From: Flavobacterium pectinovorum
GTDB taxonomy: Bacteria; Bacteroidota; Bacteroidia; Flavobacteriales; Flavobacteriaceae
Length of the DNA: 64,000 nucleotides
NCBI RefSeq assembly: GCF_900142715.1
Contig: NZ_FRBX01000003.1
Location: 372,001 to 436,000, forward strand
Reading direction: 5' to 3'
How positions within the stretch are numbered: the first letter of the stretch is position 1; each line of letters opens with the position of its first letter. Position numbers and translations under genes: made by a program. The notes beneath the pieces were generated by a model. That model searched no databases, was not told the origin of the DNA, and saw only the letters and a list, made by a program, of their open reading frames with translations. Shown in pieces: positions 32,159-43,881 of the stretch.

Positions 32159-34189
32159 TTGGGTAAACTTTTTCCGAAGACATTGAAGATAAAATCTAAA
32201 ATATTCTTGTTGTTGTTGTTTTTAATTATAGCATGCCACAAAAAAAATCATTCCAGCAAATTTAAAAAAGCAGTAATTGAAGCTTTAAAAAATACTGATT
32301 CAGAAACATTTAAAAATGATAGTAAAGAAAAAATAGTAGATACTATTTATAATTATTTATCAAAATATGAAAATGATTCTGTTACCAGAAATCTGTATTT
32401 TAAAGTTGCCAGCAAGTATTACAATATTGGCCAATATGAAAAATTTTTAACTGCTGTTAAAAAAGTTTACAATCTTGGACTAAAACAGGATGATACTACT
32501 CATATTGCAAAAGCACTCTATTTTTTTGGCGATTATTATGAACAAAAATCGCAATTAGATAGTGCTTTTAGTTATTATTCGCAGTCTGAAAGACTATACA
32601 AAATAAAAAATGACACTTTAAATTCAGGAAGAACACAATTATACAAAGCCGGAATTTTATTTGATGCCGGAATTTTTTCTGAAAGTGAAATTGAAGCTGT
32701 AAGCGCTTTAAGGCTTCTTTCGAAAACTACCAATACACGATTAATCTATGAATCTTATGTTTTGTTGGCTATTTCATTGAATGAAGTTAATGACTGCTCT
32801 AATTCATTACGATATTTCAACCTCGCTCTAAAGCAATTAAATCAGCTTGAAAAAGAAAATTATCCAAAGGAAAAAATTATTAAATCGAGAATTTCCTGCT
32901 GCAATAATATGGGCCGGATTTATGAAAAACTAAACAATCATAAAAAAGCAATACAATTATATAATACTGCTTTACAAATCAAGGATTTAAAACAAAATTA
33001 TCCAAAATCGTATGCAATGCTGCTGGATAATCTTGGGCATTCTCAAATGAAAACAGGAAATTATACGAATGTATATCAACTGTTGAGCGAATCGTTAAGA
33101 GTAAGCGATAGTCTTGATATAAAACCCATTATGATATCTAATAAAATTAATATTGGGCAATATTTTCTATTTAAAAAAGATACTGTAAAAGCGTTAAATT
33201 ATATTAAGCAAGGATTTGAATTATCCCAAAAAATAAAATCTAATGAATTAACTATTCAATCTTTAAAATTGTTGATGGAGAATGACTTCAAAAACAAGAC
33301 GTTTTATACAAATCAGTATTTAAAAATTGATGACAGCCTGCAAAAAGTAGAAAGAATAACAAAAAATCAATTTGCAAGAATTGCTTTTGAAACAGATCAG
33401 GTTGAAGAAAAAAATGAAATTTTATCTAAAAGAAACAGCTATATTATTATTGGTTTTGGCATTGTAATTCTTTTTTCATTTGTGTTTTTTATAATATATC
33501 GCTTGAAATCAAAAAATAAAGAACTGTTTTATATTAAAGAACAACAGGAAGCAAATGAAAAGATATACCAGTTGATGTTACAGCAGCAATCTGAAACAGA
33601 ATTGGCCCGCAATGAGGAACGAAATCGTATTGCAATGGAATTACATGATGGCATTGTGAATAGTGTTTTTACTACCCGATTCAATCTTATTCAACTAGAT
33701 TCAATTCAAACAGATAAAAAAGAGCTATTGGTTAAGGAACTTGAAAAAACAGAGAATGAAATAAGGCGAGTTTCGCATAATTTAACACAAAACCTGCTTT
33801 TTGAAGATAAGAGTTTTCCCGAAATAGTGACAAACCTTGTTGAATCTCAAAAAAATCAGTTTAACACAAAGTTTGATGTATCGGTAGATAAATATATAGA
33901 TTGGTTTTCTGTATCAAGCATAAACAAAATACATATTTACCGCATTATTCAGGAAGCTTTGCAAAACATCAATAAATATTCGAATGCCGAAAGATGTTAT
34001 ATAATGCTATTAAAAACCGGAGATAAAATTACGATTCGGATTTGGGATAACGGAAATGGATTTAATATCGAAAAAGTAAAATATGGTATTGGATTAAAAA
34101 ATATTGAGGAGAGAACCACTGCATTAGAAGGAAAATTAAAAATAATATCTGACATAGGAAACGGAACTACGATAGAAGTGTTTTTTTAA
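32159..34189 (+). CDS. TPR-containing sensor histidine kinase (HisKA_3/NarX type)
   Basis: 676 residues from a TTG start that leads into a lipoprotein-like signal peptide (IFLLLLFLIIAC). Residues ~40-400 are TPR-like helices (ALYFFGDYYEQKSQLDSAFS). A membrane helix follows (YIIIGFGIVILFSFVFFIIY, ~430-450), then a HisKA_3 domain with the phospho-acceptor His in AMELHDGIVNSVF and an HATPase (RIIQEALQNINKYS, IWDNGNGFN, GIGLKNIEERT). It senses an extracytoplasmic signal through the TPR part and phosphorylates a NarL-type regulator. No ATG lies near the start. Confidence 0.88.
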   Translation: MGKLFPKTLKIKSKIFLLLLFLIIACHKKNHSSKFKKAVIEALKNTDSETFKNDSKEKIVDTIYNYLSKYENDSVTRNLYFKVASKYYNIGQYEKFLTAVKKVYNLGLKQDDTTHIAKALYFFGDYYEQKSQLDSAFSYYSQSERLYKIKNDTLNSGRTQLYKAGILFDAGIFSESEIEAVSALRLLSKTTNTRLIYESYVLLAISLNEVNDCSNSLRYFNLALKQLNQLEKENYPKEKIIKSRISCCNNMGRIYEKLNNHKKAIQLYNTALQIKDLKQNYPKSYAMLLDNLGHSQMKTGNYTNVYQLLSESLRVSDSLDIKPIMISNKINIGQYFLFKKDTVKALNYIKQGFELSQKIKSNELTIQSLKLLMENDFKNKTFYTNQYLKIDDSLQKVERITKNQFARIAFETDQVEEKNEILSKRNSYIIIGFGIVILFSFVFFIIYRLKSKNKELFYIKEQQEANEKIYQLMLQQQSETELARNEERNRIAMELHDGIVNSVFTTRFNLIQLDSIQTDKKELLVKELEKTENEIRRVSHNLTQNLLFEDKSFPEIVTNLVESQKNQFNTKFDVSVDKYIDWFSVSSINKIHIYRIIQEALQNINKYSNAERCYIMLLKTGDKITIRIWDNGNGFNIEKVKYGIGLKNIEERTTALEGKLKIISDIGNGTTIEVFF

Positions 34190-34199
34190 GATAAAAACA

Positions 34200-34229
34200 A
34201 AAAGAGGAGATATGAATCTCCTCTTTTTT
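34200..34229. terminator. Bidirectional terminator between kinase and katG
   Basis: AAAAGAGGAGAT (34200-34211) pairs exactly with ATCTCCTCTTTT (34216-34227) around ATGA, with A and T runs on the outside; the two genes converge on it. Confidence 0.9.
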
Positions 34230-34245
34230 TGATGTTTAACAACGT

Positions 34246-36513
<2,268 letters not shown>

Positions 36514-36691
36514 TTACAAATTTTTTATTTTTTTTGTTTTTGTATAATTTTCGATACTACTAATTTACAAACAAAATAAAAAGGATGTATGCGTTATGAA
36601 TATTATATCAATCTACTTTGATAGATAAAATCTATTGTTGTGGTTTTAATTGGTTTGTTACTTAAGATTTTTACCTATAAATGAGTTATAT

Positions 36692-36724
36692 AAAAAAACC
36701 TGCAAATAAAAAATTTACAGGTTT
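36692..36724 (-). terminator. Terminator of the secretion operon
   Basis: AAACCTGCAAAT (36696-36707) and ATTTACAGGTTT (36713-36724) pair with one mismatch; the minus strand continues into a run of Ts. Confidence 0.75.
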
Positions 36725-36755
36725 CTCTTTAAACAATTAACTATTAAAAAATAAA

Positions 36756-38168
36756 TTAATCCGGATTTGCCAATATCTTATACAACTCGGCATTTGAAAT
36801 ATAAAACTGGTTTTCAATACCAATTTGAGACAGTTTTGCACTCACCAAATTATTCTCTCTAGAATTGATCAGGAAAATGGAGCTTTCACCAAATGAAAAT
36901 AATTTCTCTTCAGAGTTTAGCATTGTCAAATAATCTTTTACCAGACTGTCAATAACTTCTTTTTGCTTTTTTAAAGATGTAATTTCAGTTTGCTGCGCTT
37001 TTATTTTGTTTTTAAGTTCTAGTCTTTGCTGATCGATATCAAACTTTAGATCCTGTATTTTTAGTTTAGCCAATTTTAAGCTTCCGCGTTCTTTTCTCAA
37101 AAAAATCGGAATGCTGAAATCGATATTAAATTTGTAATCATCGGCATTAAAAGAATCAAAATAAACAGGTTCAGAAATGTAATTGTAGCCTACATTAACC
37201 TTTGGCAAAAGCGAATTTGCTTTCAATTTTCTGTTGATTTCCAATATGGATAATTTAGTCTCTAAAGCTTGTATTTTAGGATGTGATTCCAATGTTTCAA
37301 CATTTACCATCATTGCATCTGTTTTTAGCGTTTCTTCAACAGTTTCAATTAAGTTTTGTTCCGGTTTTACATGATCTTCCAATTCTACCGGAACATTTTC
37401 AATCCATAAATAATTTGAAAGATTAAGTCTGGCTTTTGCCAATTTCAAGTTTCCGTTTTCAACATTCAATTGCCTGTTTCGTACAGTAATTTTAGCTTCG
37501 ACACTATCAATTGCGGGAGAATCACCAAGTTCGATCAGTTTTTTTACGCCTTCAAAACGGGTACTTGCAAAGCCCAGATAATTTTTATAAAGCTCGGCTT
37601 CGTTAAAGCTTTTCCTCCATTCAAAATAAGCCTCACTTGCTTTGTATAAAACAGCTATCGCTTTTAATTTTCGTTCGGCATCGCTTAATTTTATCTGTAG
37701 TTTACCTTCTCTTACATCGGCCATACGCTGGTTGATGAACATTCCCTGCCCTAGAGCCACACTAATTCCAAGAGAAGTTAATCCGGCATCCGGTGTACGA
37801 TTTTGCGGGTTGTAATATTGCCCGTCTGTATCATCAAATCCGGCTTTAACTTCAATTCCGTACCAAGTTGGAATTTTGAAACTGCTGTTTAAAAGCGAAT
37901 AATATTCTGTTCCTTTAAATTCTTTTTTATTGTAATCTATTTCAATCTTTGGATCAAAACCACCACGCGCCACCATAAGTTTTGCCTGCGCATTACTTAC
38001 TTCAAGATTGGCTTGTTTTACCAGCGGGTGGTATTTTTTTACGTATCCTAAAAATTCGCTGTAGCTTAGTTCTTCTTTGTTAAAATCCTGACTGTATGAA
38101 TGTAAAAAACCAAGGAAAAACAAAAAAGAAAACACAACGTATCTTATTTTATTTTTTCTCTTTTCCAT
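36756..38168 (-). CDS. TolC-family outer-membrane efflux/secretion channel
   Basis: About 470 residues from the ATG at 38168, which overlaps the end of the upstream HlyD gene by 20 bases; earlier in-frame ATGs lie deeper inside that gene. A signal peptide (YVVFSFLFFLGFLHSYSQ) is followed by the two coiled-coil repeats of TolC proteins (LVKQANLEVSNAQAKLMVARGGFDPKI; HPKIQALETKLSILEINRKLK). It forms the outer-membrane exit of a type I system with the HlyD and ABC genes upstream; the overlap suggests coupled translation. Confidence 0.9.
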   Translation of the reverse strand: MEKRKNKIRYVVFSFLFFLGFLHSYSQDFNKEELSYSEFLGYVKKYHPLVKQANLEVSNAQAKLMVARGGFDPKIEIDYNKKEFKGTEYYSLLNSSFKIPTWYGIEVKAGFDDTDGQYYNPQNRTPDAGLTSLGISVALGQGMFINQRMADVREGKLQIKLSDAERKLKAIAVLYKASEAYFEWRKSFNEAELYKNYLGFASTRFEGVKKLIELGDSPAIDSVEAKITVRNRQLNVENGNLKLAKARLNLSNYLWIENVPVELEDHVKPEQNLIETVEETLKTDAMMVNVETLESHPKIQALETKLSILEINRKLKANSLLPKVNVGYNYISEPVYFDSFNADDYKFNIDFSIPIFLRKERGSLKLAKLKIQDLKFDIDQQRLELKNKIKAQQTEITSLKKQKEVIDSLVKDYLTMLNSEEKLFSFGESSIFLINSRENNLVSAKLSQIGIENQFYISNAELYKILANPD

Positions 38169-39501
38169 TTGCTGCTTTTTCATCTGACTTATAATAATTT
38201 GGCGGAAAACCATTTAGGTTACGCCATATTTCATACCATACAGAAACTGTTTCTAATAAGGCGATACTTTGTGCCCCGGCTCCAATACTCAATTCTTTTG
38301 GCCATTTTTGATCTTTACCATCTGGAGAAATAAGCACTCTGTATTTTCCGTTGGCACTTATAAAGTTTTCAATCGCTACAATTCTTCCTCCAAAAGTTCC
38401 ATAAGATAAACCCGGCCAGCCCGAAAATACAATTCTTGGCCATCCATCAAACCAAACTCTAACTTTTGCACCACGATGCACCAACGGAAGATCGATAGGA
38501 TCTACATAAGTTTCTACCGCAATATCATAGCTTGATGGCATAATACTTACAACCGGAGTTCCTTCTTTAATTGTTTCCCCAAGACCCGCCAATAAAGCAC
38601 GATTTACGTAACCGCTTTGCGGAGCCGTAATATAATACATGCCGTTTCTTAAACTATAGTTTACATATTGATTTTGCAGTTTATTGACCTGGGCTTTAGT
38701 ATCATATTGCGTACTTAAAGCAGTAAACTTATCGCTTTTTGATTTCGAAATTTTCTCAGCATATTCGGCTGTAATTCTATTTATTTCGACTTTTGCATTG
38801 ATCAGTTCGTTTTTACTGCTCAACAATTTATTTTGCTGCGTAATGATATACGCTTCAGATTCCTGAAGTTTTAATCTTTTTTGTTCGACATCTGTAAGTG
38901 GTTTTAAACCTTCTTTGTTAAGTGCTGTCGAACGATTAAATTGAGTAGTAGCGATTCTTAATTGCGTTTTTACGGCCTCAAGATCCATACTGTCACTTTT
39001 AATTTTTAAGTGCGCCTGTTTTATTTTATTCTGAGCCTGTTGTAGTTTTAATTCTCTTTCTGTATTAAGCGACTGTGCCTGAACATCAAGTGAGTTTACT
39101 TTATCACCATACGATTCTACTGCCATTTTTTTGGCATCAACCTGATCTTTTGTATTTCCAACCAAATTTGGATCTAAATAATCTTCTTTGGTTTCAGAAA
39201 TAAACAAAATCGTATCTCCTTTTTTTACATAATCACCTTCCTGAACGTACCATTTTTCGATTCTTCCGGCAATGGCATTATGGACGGTCTGAGGTCTTTG
39301 ATCCGGTTTTAAAGTTGTAACTGAACCGCTTCCTGAAATATTCTGAGTCCACGGTAGAAAAAGACAGGCAACAGCAAATAGTAAAAAACCAACTATTACC
39401 CTGTTTAAAATTTTATAATGTGGTCTGCGGGCAACGCTGGTAATAGAAGCGTATTGTCCCGGAGTTATGAGTATATTATTATCTTTAGATATATTGAGCA
39501 T
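38149..39501 (-). CDS. HlyD-family periplasmic adaptor (membrane fusion protein)
   Basis: 450 residues. One N-terminal membrane helix (VIVGFLLFAVACLFLPW), a lipoyl half-motif (AIAGRIEKWYVQEGDYVKKGDTILFI), a long coiled coil (residues ~120-280) and the second lipoyl/beta-barrel half (YITAPQSGYVNRALLAGLGETIKEGTPVVSI). It bridges the inner-membrane ABC protein and TolC channel. Its C-terminus differs from the HlyD fragment at 29.5 kb, so the two are from different transporter types. It lies 2 bases after the ABC gene. Confidence 0.9.
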   Translation of the reverse strand: MLNISKDNNILITPGQYASITSVARRPHYKILNRVIVGFLLFAVACLFLPWTQNISGSGSVTTLKPDQRPQTVHNAIAGRIEKWYVQEGDYVKKGDTILFISETKEDYLDPNLVGNTKDQVDAKKMAVESYGDKVNSLDVQAQSLNTERELKLQQAQNKIKQAHLKIKSDSMDLEAVKTQLRIATTQFNRSTALNKEGLKPLTDVEQKRLKLQESEAYIITQQNKLLSSKNELINAKVEINRITAEYAEKISKSKSDKFTALSTQYDTKAQVNKLQNQYVNYSLRNGMYYITAPQSGYVNRALLAGLGETIKEGTPVVSIMPSSYDIAVETYVDPIDLPLVHRGAKVRVWFDGWPRIVFSGWPGLSYGTFGGRIVAIENFISANGKYRVLISPDGKDQKWPKELSIGAGAQSIALLETVSVWYEIWRNLNGFPPNYYKSDEKAANGKEKK

Positions 39502-39503
39502 GA

Positions 39504-41159
39504 TTAAAGCTTTATGTCGTTAATAATTTTTCCGTCATCAATCGTGATCATACGGTCGCATTTGTCCATCCAAATATCATTTTTAGAAGTCACAATTACC
39601 GTCCAGTTATTTTCTTCAGAAAGTAAAAAATCAATGATTTTACCCGAAGTCAGTTCGTCCATTTTATCAACAGGATCTTCTAGAAACAATATATTAGGTT
39701 TGTGAACAATGCTTCGTGCCAACAATATTTTTTGAATATCGGACGCCGAAAGTTCTCCCCCACCCGGATGAATCTGGTTTTCAAGTCCGTTTGGAAAAGT
39801 TTTGATATACGGAGTAAGGCAAACATTATCCAATGCCCATTTTAAATCATCATTATTAATGGCTTTATTTCCAAAAAGAATGTTCTCTCTAATGGTTCCG
39901 GCAAAAAGCGTATCGCCCTGCAGGAAAGTTCCGGCCTGCGCTCTGTATGCATCTTCGTCAAGACGGTTCATGTAATTATCTGTCACATACATAGCACCAC
40001 TTTCAGGCTCAAGTAAACCGGAAAGTAAACGTAATAAGGTACTTTTTCCGGCTCCGTTTGTTCCTCGTAATACTATTTTTTCGCCCTGAGCGATCTTCAG
40101 ATTAATATTTTTGAGTGATTTTTTATTATAACCCGGATAATTATAGGCAATACTTTCGGTTTCGATTGTAATTCCGGTTTCGGTTACTGTTGCTGTTTTC
40201 GGGATACAGGATATTTCCATATCTGTTACCTGACCAATTTTCTCTACAGAAGTCAGCACATCATAAAAAGATTCCAAACCGAAGATTATTTTTTCTACAG
40301 AATTGATTAATAATACGATAACAATTTCAGCAGCTACAAACTGCCCAATGTTCATTTGATGGTGAATTACCAGAAAACCACCAATCGACAACAGGGCAGC
40401 CGTAACTATTACTTTAAAAATAGTAAGCTGAATGTATTGTTTTTTCATTACCTGAAAGTGTTTTTCGCGGTAATTGACGTATTGACTTACGTAACTGTCA
40501 TTTCTTTCGAGAGCATATTCGAAACTTCCTTTTTTGCGGAAGCTTTCGCGGTTGCGTGCTATTTCCTGAAGCCAGGCCGCAACTTTGTATTTAAATTTCG
40601 ATTCGTTAAGACTGGTTTCAAGACCGTCTCTGTATGAAAATTTAAAAATGATATATAAAATGGCGATAAAGAAAAGCCCAATTACGGTAAAGAAAGAATG
40701 GTATAAAACCAATAATATAATCCCAAGACCTACCTGCAAAAAAGCGGTACAAAAGTCTAATAAAAGTTTTGCGGTTCCTTTTTGTACCATTAAAGTATCA
40801 AAAAAGCGGTTTGCTTTTTCGGGTGCATATTCAGAGTACATTTCCTTAAATTTGATTAAAGGCATTCTGTAAGCAAATTCAAATGAAGATCGCACAAAAA
40901 TTCGCTGTTGCAAATTCTCCACAATTCGAAGCTGTAAAATAACGAGAACACCTCCAAATCCTACTCCGACAGTAACTAAAAATACAAGTACAATCCAGGA
41001 AACACTAAGCTGACCGCTTTGTATAAAGTTTATAATAGCCTGGATTCCTAACGGCAGCGAAAGGTTGACCAAACCGGCAAAAGCAGCGTAAAAAATAATT
41101 TGATATACGTCGCGTTTATCTAGTTTTAGTAAATTAATAAAACGTTTAAATGGTGTCAT
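39504..41159 (-). CDS. ABC exporter (TMD-NBD half-transporter) with degenerate ATPase motifs
   Basis: 551 residues. Residues 1-310 are six membrane helices and linker; there is no C39 peptidase. The NBD (~330-551) has an intact Walker A (G366-TNGAGKST), but the signature reads LSASD (470-474) instead of LSGGQ, the Walker B/catalytic pair is E494-D495 (LFLEDPVD) where D-E is usual, and the switch His is missing (VTSKND). It heads a type I secretion operon with HlyD and TolC. It may hydrolyse ATP slowly or differently. Substrate unknown. Confidence 0.88.
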   Translation of the reverse strand: MTPFKRFINLLKLDKRDVYQIIFYAAFAGLVNLSLPLGIQAIINFIQSGQLSVSWIVLVFLVTVGVGFGGVLVILQLRIVENLQQRIFVRSSFEFAYRMPLIKFKEMYSEYAPEKANRFFDTLMVQKGTAKLLLDFCTAFLQVGLGIILLVLYHSFFTVIGLFFIAILYIIFKFSYRDGLETSLNESKFKYKVAAWLQEIARNRESFRKKGSFEYALERNDSYVSQYVNYREKHFQVMKKQYIQLTIFKVIVTAALLSIGGFLVIHHQMNIGQFVAAEIVIVLLINSVEKIIFGLESFYDVLTSVEKIGQVTDMEISCIPKTATVTETGITIETESIAYNYPGYNKKSLKNINLKIAQGEKIVLRGTNGAGKSTLLRLLSGLLEPESGAMYVTDNYMNRLDEDAYRAQAGTFLQGDTLFAGTIRENILFGNKAINNDDLKWALDNVCLTPYIKTFPNGLENQIHPGGGELSASDIQKILLARSIVHKPNILFLEDPVDKMDELTSGKIIDFLLSEENNWTVIVTSKNDIWMDKCDRMITIDDGKIINDIKL

Positions 41160-41260
41160 GAATTTATATATAAATACAAGATTAATAGATAGATAATATA
41201 TACGGCAAATGCCATATAAAGGATTTTAGAATTGCTTCTAATCCGAAAAAAAAAGAGTAT

Positions 41261-41665
41261 TTATACTATGAATTGAGGAGGAGGCAAATGAATTTTGCCA
41301 TGAAAACCGAAAGTAAAAATCGGGTTATTTATATAATTTTTTCCTTTAGTCCCTGTTTTAATATATAAATCAGGCAATGAAGCACTTAAAGGAATTAAAT
41401 AATCTAATGAAGGAATACCTTTTGCAACTTTAGCAGTCTTTGCATCTTTAGATTCAAAATCATTTTTTTCTTCGGTAATACCGTCACATTTAAAAATCTT
41501 TTTTAGAAAATTACAGGTCATTCCTTTAATAGAATCCTGTTCTGTATTTTCTTTAATGATTTGGCTCAGACTATTAGACATGTTCATACTGCTCATTAAA
41601 AAGTACCCAATCAGCAACACCTGAAGGCATTTGCATAAAAGACTATTTTTAATTTTGTTCAGCAT
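41261..41665 (-). CDS. Small exported protein with LPPP tail, unknown function
   Basis: 134 residues. A hydrophobic N-terminal segment (CLQVLLIGYFLMSSMNMSNS) is followed by a charged middle containing two Cys (MTCNFLKKIFKCDG) and a C-terminus ending FHGKIHLPPPQFIV. It lies 101 bases upstream of the ABC transporter on the same strand, so it may be the first gene of the secretion operon. The terminal PPP motif is shared with the small protein at 1972-2256. It could be an accessory or secreted protein; not assigned. Confidence 0.65.
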   Translation of the reverse strand: MLNKIKNSLLCKCLQVLLIGYFLMSSMNMSNSLSQIIKENTEQDSIKGMTCNFLKKIFKCDGITEEKNDFESKDAKTAKVAKGIPSLDYLIPLSASLPDLYIKTGTKGKNYINNPIFTFGFHGKIHLPPPQFIV

Positions 41666-42010
41666 TCTATCGTTTCTAAATTTACTTTTTACCCAAAAAA
41701 ACAGATCTCATTTTGTATACAAAACCGCTCTTATTTAAGCTGATTTTTATACCATTTTTTCGTGGGTGCGCAAGTTAAAACTAAATTGAAAGCGCAACAT
41801 TAGAATAACATTAGAATTTAATTAAATACAAATAACCACTTAATTAACAAGTACTTAAACAACATAAGCATTCTTTTTTTTATGTTATTTTTTTATTAAT
41901 TAGCATATTTATAAATAAAAAGAGACAATTAAATTCTGTCTTTAAGTAATGAAATAAAAAAAGGCCTTCTAAAATTTAGAAAGCCTCATTTTAATAAAAA
42001 AAACAATTTA
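41666..42010. other. Intergenic region with the M28 peptidase terminator
   Basis: 345 very AT-rich bases, no gene recognised. Near 41959-41993 the minus strand forms GGCTTTCTAAA/TTTAGAAGGCC followed by Ts, a terminator for the peptidase gene. I found no TAnnTTTG box for the small gene at 41665. Confidence 0.55.
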
Positions 42011-43483
42011 TCATCGTTCCAAATCCACCTTTGGTAAAAGTTTTGGTCTGTTTGCATCATTCGATAAAATCCATCCGGTGCGGTACATCCATTCTGTCAT
42101 TTTGTGGAGTTTTGTATAGTCAATGTTTTCAGATTCATCCATTGGTGTGTGGTATTGATTGTGCAAAACACTGGTAAAAAATACAGCCGGAATTCCTTTG
42201 CGTACATATGGTAAATGGTCTGAACGGAAGAAAAAATACTCCGGATGTTCTGGTTTGTCCCATAATTTATCCAATTCAAATTTCGGACCTTCGTCATTGG
42301 CTTTTTTCGCAATTGCAACCAAATCTGAGGAATTTTCGTGTGGCGGAGTCGAACCTAAAAGGGCTGCCTGATTCACATTATTTCGACCAATCATGTCTCC
42401 GTTTAAAACCGCAACAATATCTTTTTCAGGAACTGTAGGATGTTCTGCATACCAGCTGGATCCTAATAAACCACGTTCTTCGGCTCCGTGAAAAACAAAT
42501 AAAGCTGTTCTTTTTCCGGGTTGCTTTTTGTAGGCTCTTGCCATAGCCAGCATCGCTACACACGTACTTGCATTATCGTCTGCACCATTGTAAATAGAAT
42601 CCTGACCGTATTTTTGTCTCACGCCATCATGATCCTGATGTCCGCTAAAAAGTACATATTCATTTTTCAATTTAGCATCAGTTCCTTCAATTTTTCCAAC
42701 CACATTTACAGAGGGATATTTGTAGGTTTCTGAAACGACTTCGGCAGCTAAATTATCTTTTGAGTTTTTTAGAAATTCTAACTGATCGTTGTGCAGCCAA
42801 AAAACAGGCATTCTTGGCGGCACCGGAATTTTATCTCTAAAACCTTGAATTCCGTAAACGCCTCTTGTCATTTGCGGCTCAACCTGCGACCAGCTTTTTT
42901 CTCCCAATTCATCGGCTACAATAATAAGTGCAACGGCTCCTTTCTGAATTAAAAATTCATAATATTTTTGTTTTACAAGTCCTGGATAACGTCTGTCAAA
43001 AAGCGAAATCTCATCTGGAATTCCTTCTTTTGAAGCTAATAAAACAACGGCTTTTCCCTTAATATCAATTTTGTCAATTTCCTGAGTTGATGAAGTTCCT
43101 AAATAAATTAACGGAGCATTGACTTTGATATTGGTAGTTTCGGCTATTAAAACTTCGCTCCACAATTTGAACTGTTTCTGCCCTATTTTGAAGATTGTAT
43201 TTGCGGTAACCTGATGTCTGTATAAATCAAAAAACTGAAAAAAAGTTCCATCATCTCCGGCTGGCGACATTCCGGCTTCTTTGGCTTTATTGGCCAGCCA
43301 CATCGACACTTTTAATTCGTCTAAAGTTCCGGCTTCGCGACCGTTAAAATGATCGCCGGCCATTTCGTACATATCTGTTTTTAAATCCTTTATGGTTATC
43401 GCACTTACCAGAGGTTTTTTAATTGCCTGTGCAAAAACAACTCCGCTGTAAGCTATAAAAAGTAGTATAATTTTGTTTCTCAT
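42011..43483 (-). CDS. Secreted M28-family zinc aminopeptidase
   Basis: 490 residues with a signal peptide (MRNKIILLFIAYSGVVFAQ). A PA-like insert (residues ~100-220) precedes the catalytic domain. The two-zinc ligands are visible in order: SGHQDHDG, YNGADDNAS, FHGAEERGLLGS, LNGDMIGRN and FRSDHLPY. It releases N-terminal amino acids from peptides outside the cytoplasm. It is monocistronic and ends in its own terminator. Confidence 0.9.
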   Translation of the reverse strand: MRNKIILLFIAYSGVVFAQAIKKPLVSAITIKDLKTDMYEMAGDHFNGREAGTLDELKVSMWLANKAKEAGMSPAGDDGTFFQFFDLYRHQVTANTIFKIGQKQFKLWSEVLIAETTNIKVNAPLIYLGTSSTQEIDKIDIKGKAVVLLASKEGIPDEISLFDRRYPGLVKQKYYEFLIQKGAVALIIVADELGEKSWSQVEPQMTRGVYGIQGFRDKIPVPPRMPVFWLHNDQLEFLKNSKDNLAAEVVSETYKYPSVNVVGKIEGTDAKLKNEYVLFSGHQDHDGVRQKYGQDSIYNGADDNASTCVAMLAMARAYKKQPGKRTALFVFHGAEERGLLGSSWYAEHPTVPEKDIVAVLNGDMIGRNNVNQAALLGSTPPHENSSDLVAIAKKANDEGPKFELDKLWDKPEHPEYFFFRSDHLPYVRKGIPAVFFTSVLHNQYHTPMDESENIDYTKLHKMTEWMYRTGWILSNDANRPKLLPKVDLER

Positions 43484-43881
43484 GGGTTTTAATTTAAATC
43501 CAAACTTAGTAATTAAATGATAACAAAATATTTTTTTTGATTTTAAGCCCTTTTTAAAATGATAAAATATCGTTTACAATTCCTTCACTTTCAATTAAAT
43601 CAATTCTGTAATTAATTTCTAAAGATTCTTCAAAAAATGACTTATTTTCAATTTAAATCTTTACTAATTCTCAATTAAAACAAGACTTAACCTACAATTC
43701 ACTAAACACAGATTTACAAATATTTGAATCTTCTGCAAAAGAATATTCCGTTTTTTAAAAAATTAAAGATTTCTTGCTTATAAATTAACAATTCAGCATT
43801 TATAGAGGCGATTAGAAATAAAGAATATTTGAGTATCCAAAAAATTAATAATATTGCTAAAGTGAATAAATCATTCTGATT
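43484..43881. other. Intergenic region upstream of the ECF sigma gene
   Basis: 398 bases, strongly AT-rich, between divergent genes. I see no reading frame, convincing hairpin or full -33/-7 promoter in it. Confidence 0.4.

Noticed and set aside
36756..41159. A bacteriocin exporter able to process the GG precursor at 29.8 kb
   Set aside because: The ABC protein begins directly with membrane helices and has no C39 peptidase domain, and its HlyD differs from the fragment next to the precursor.
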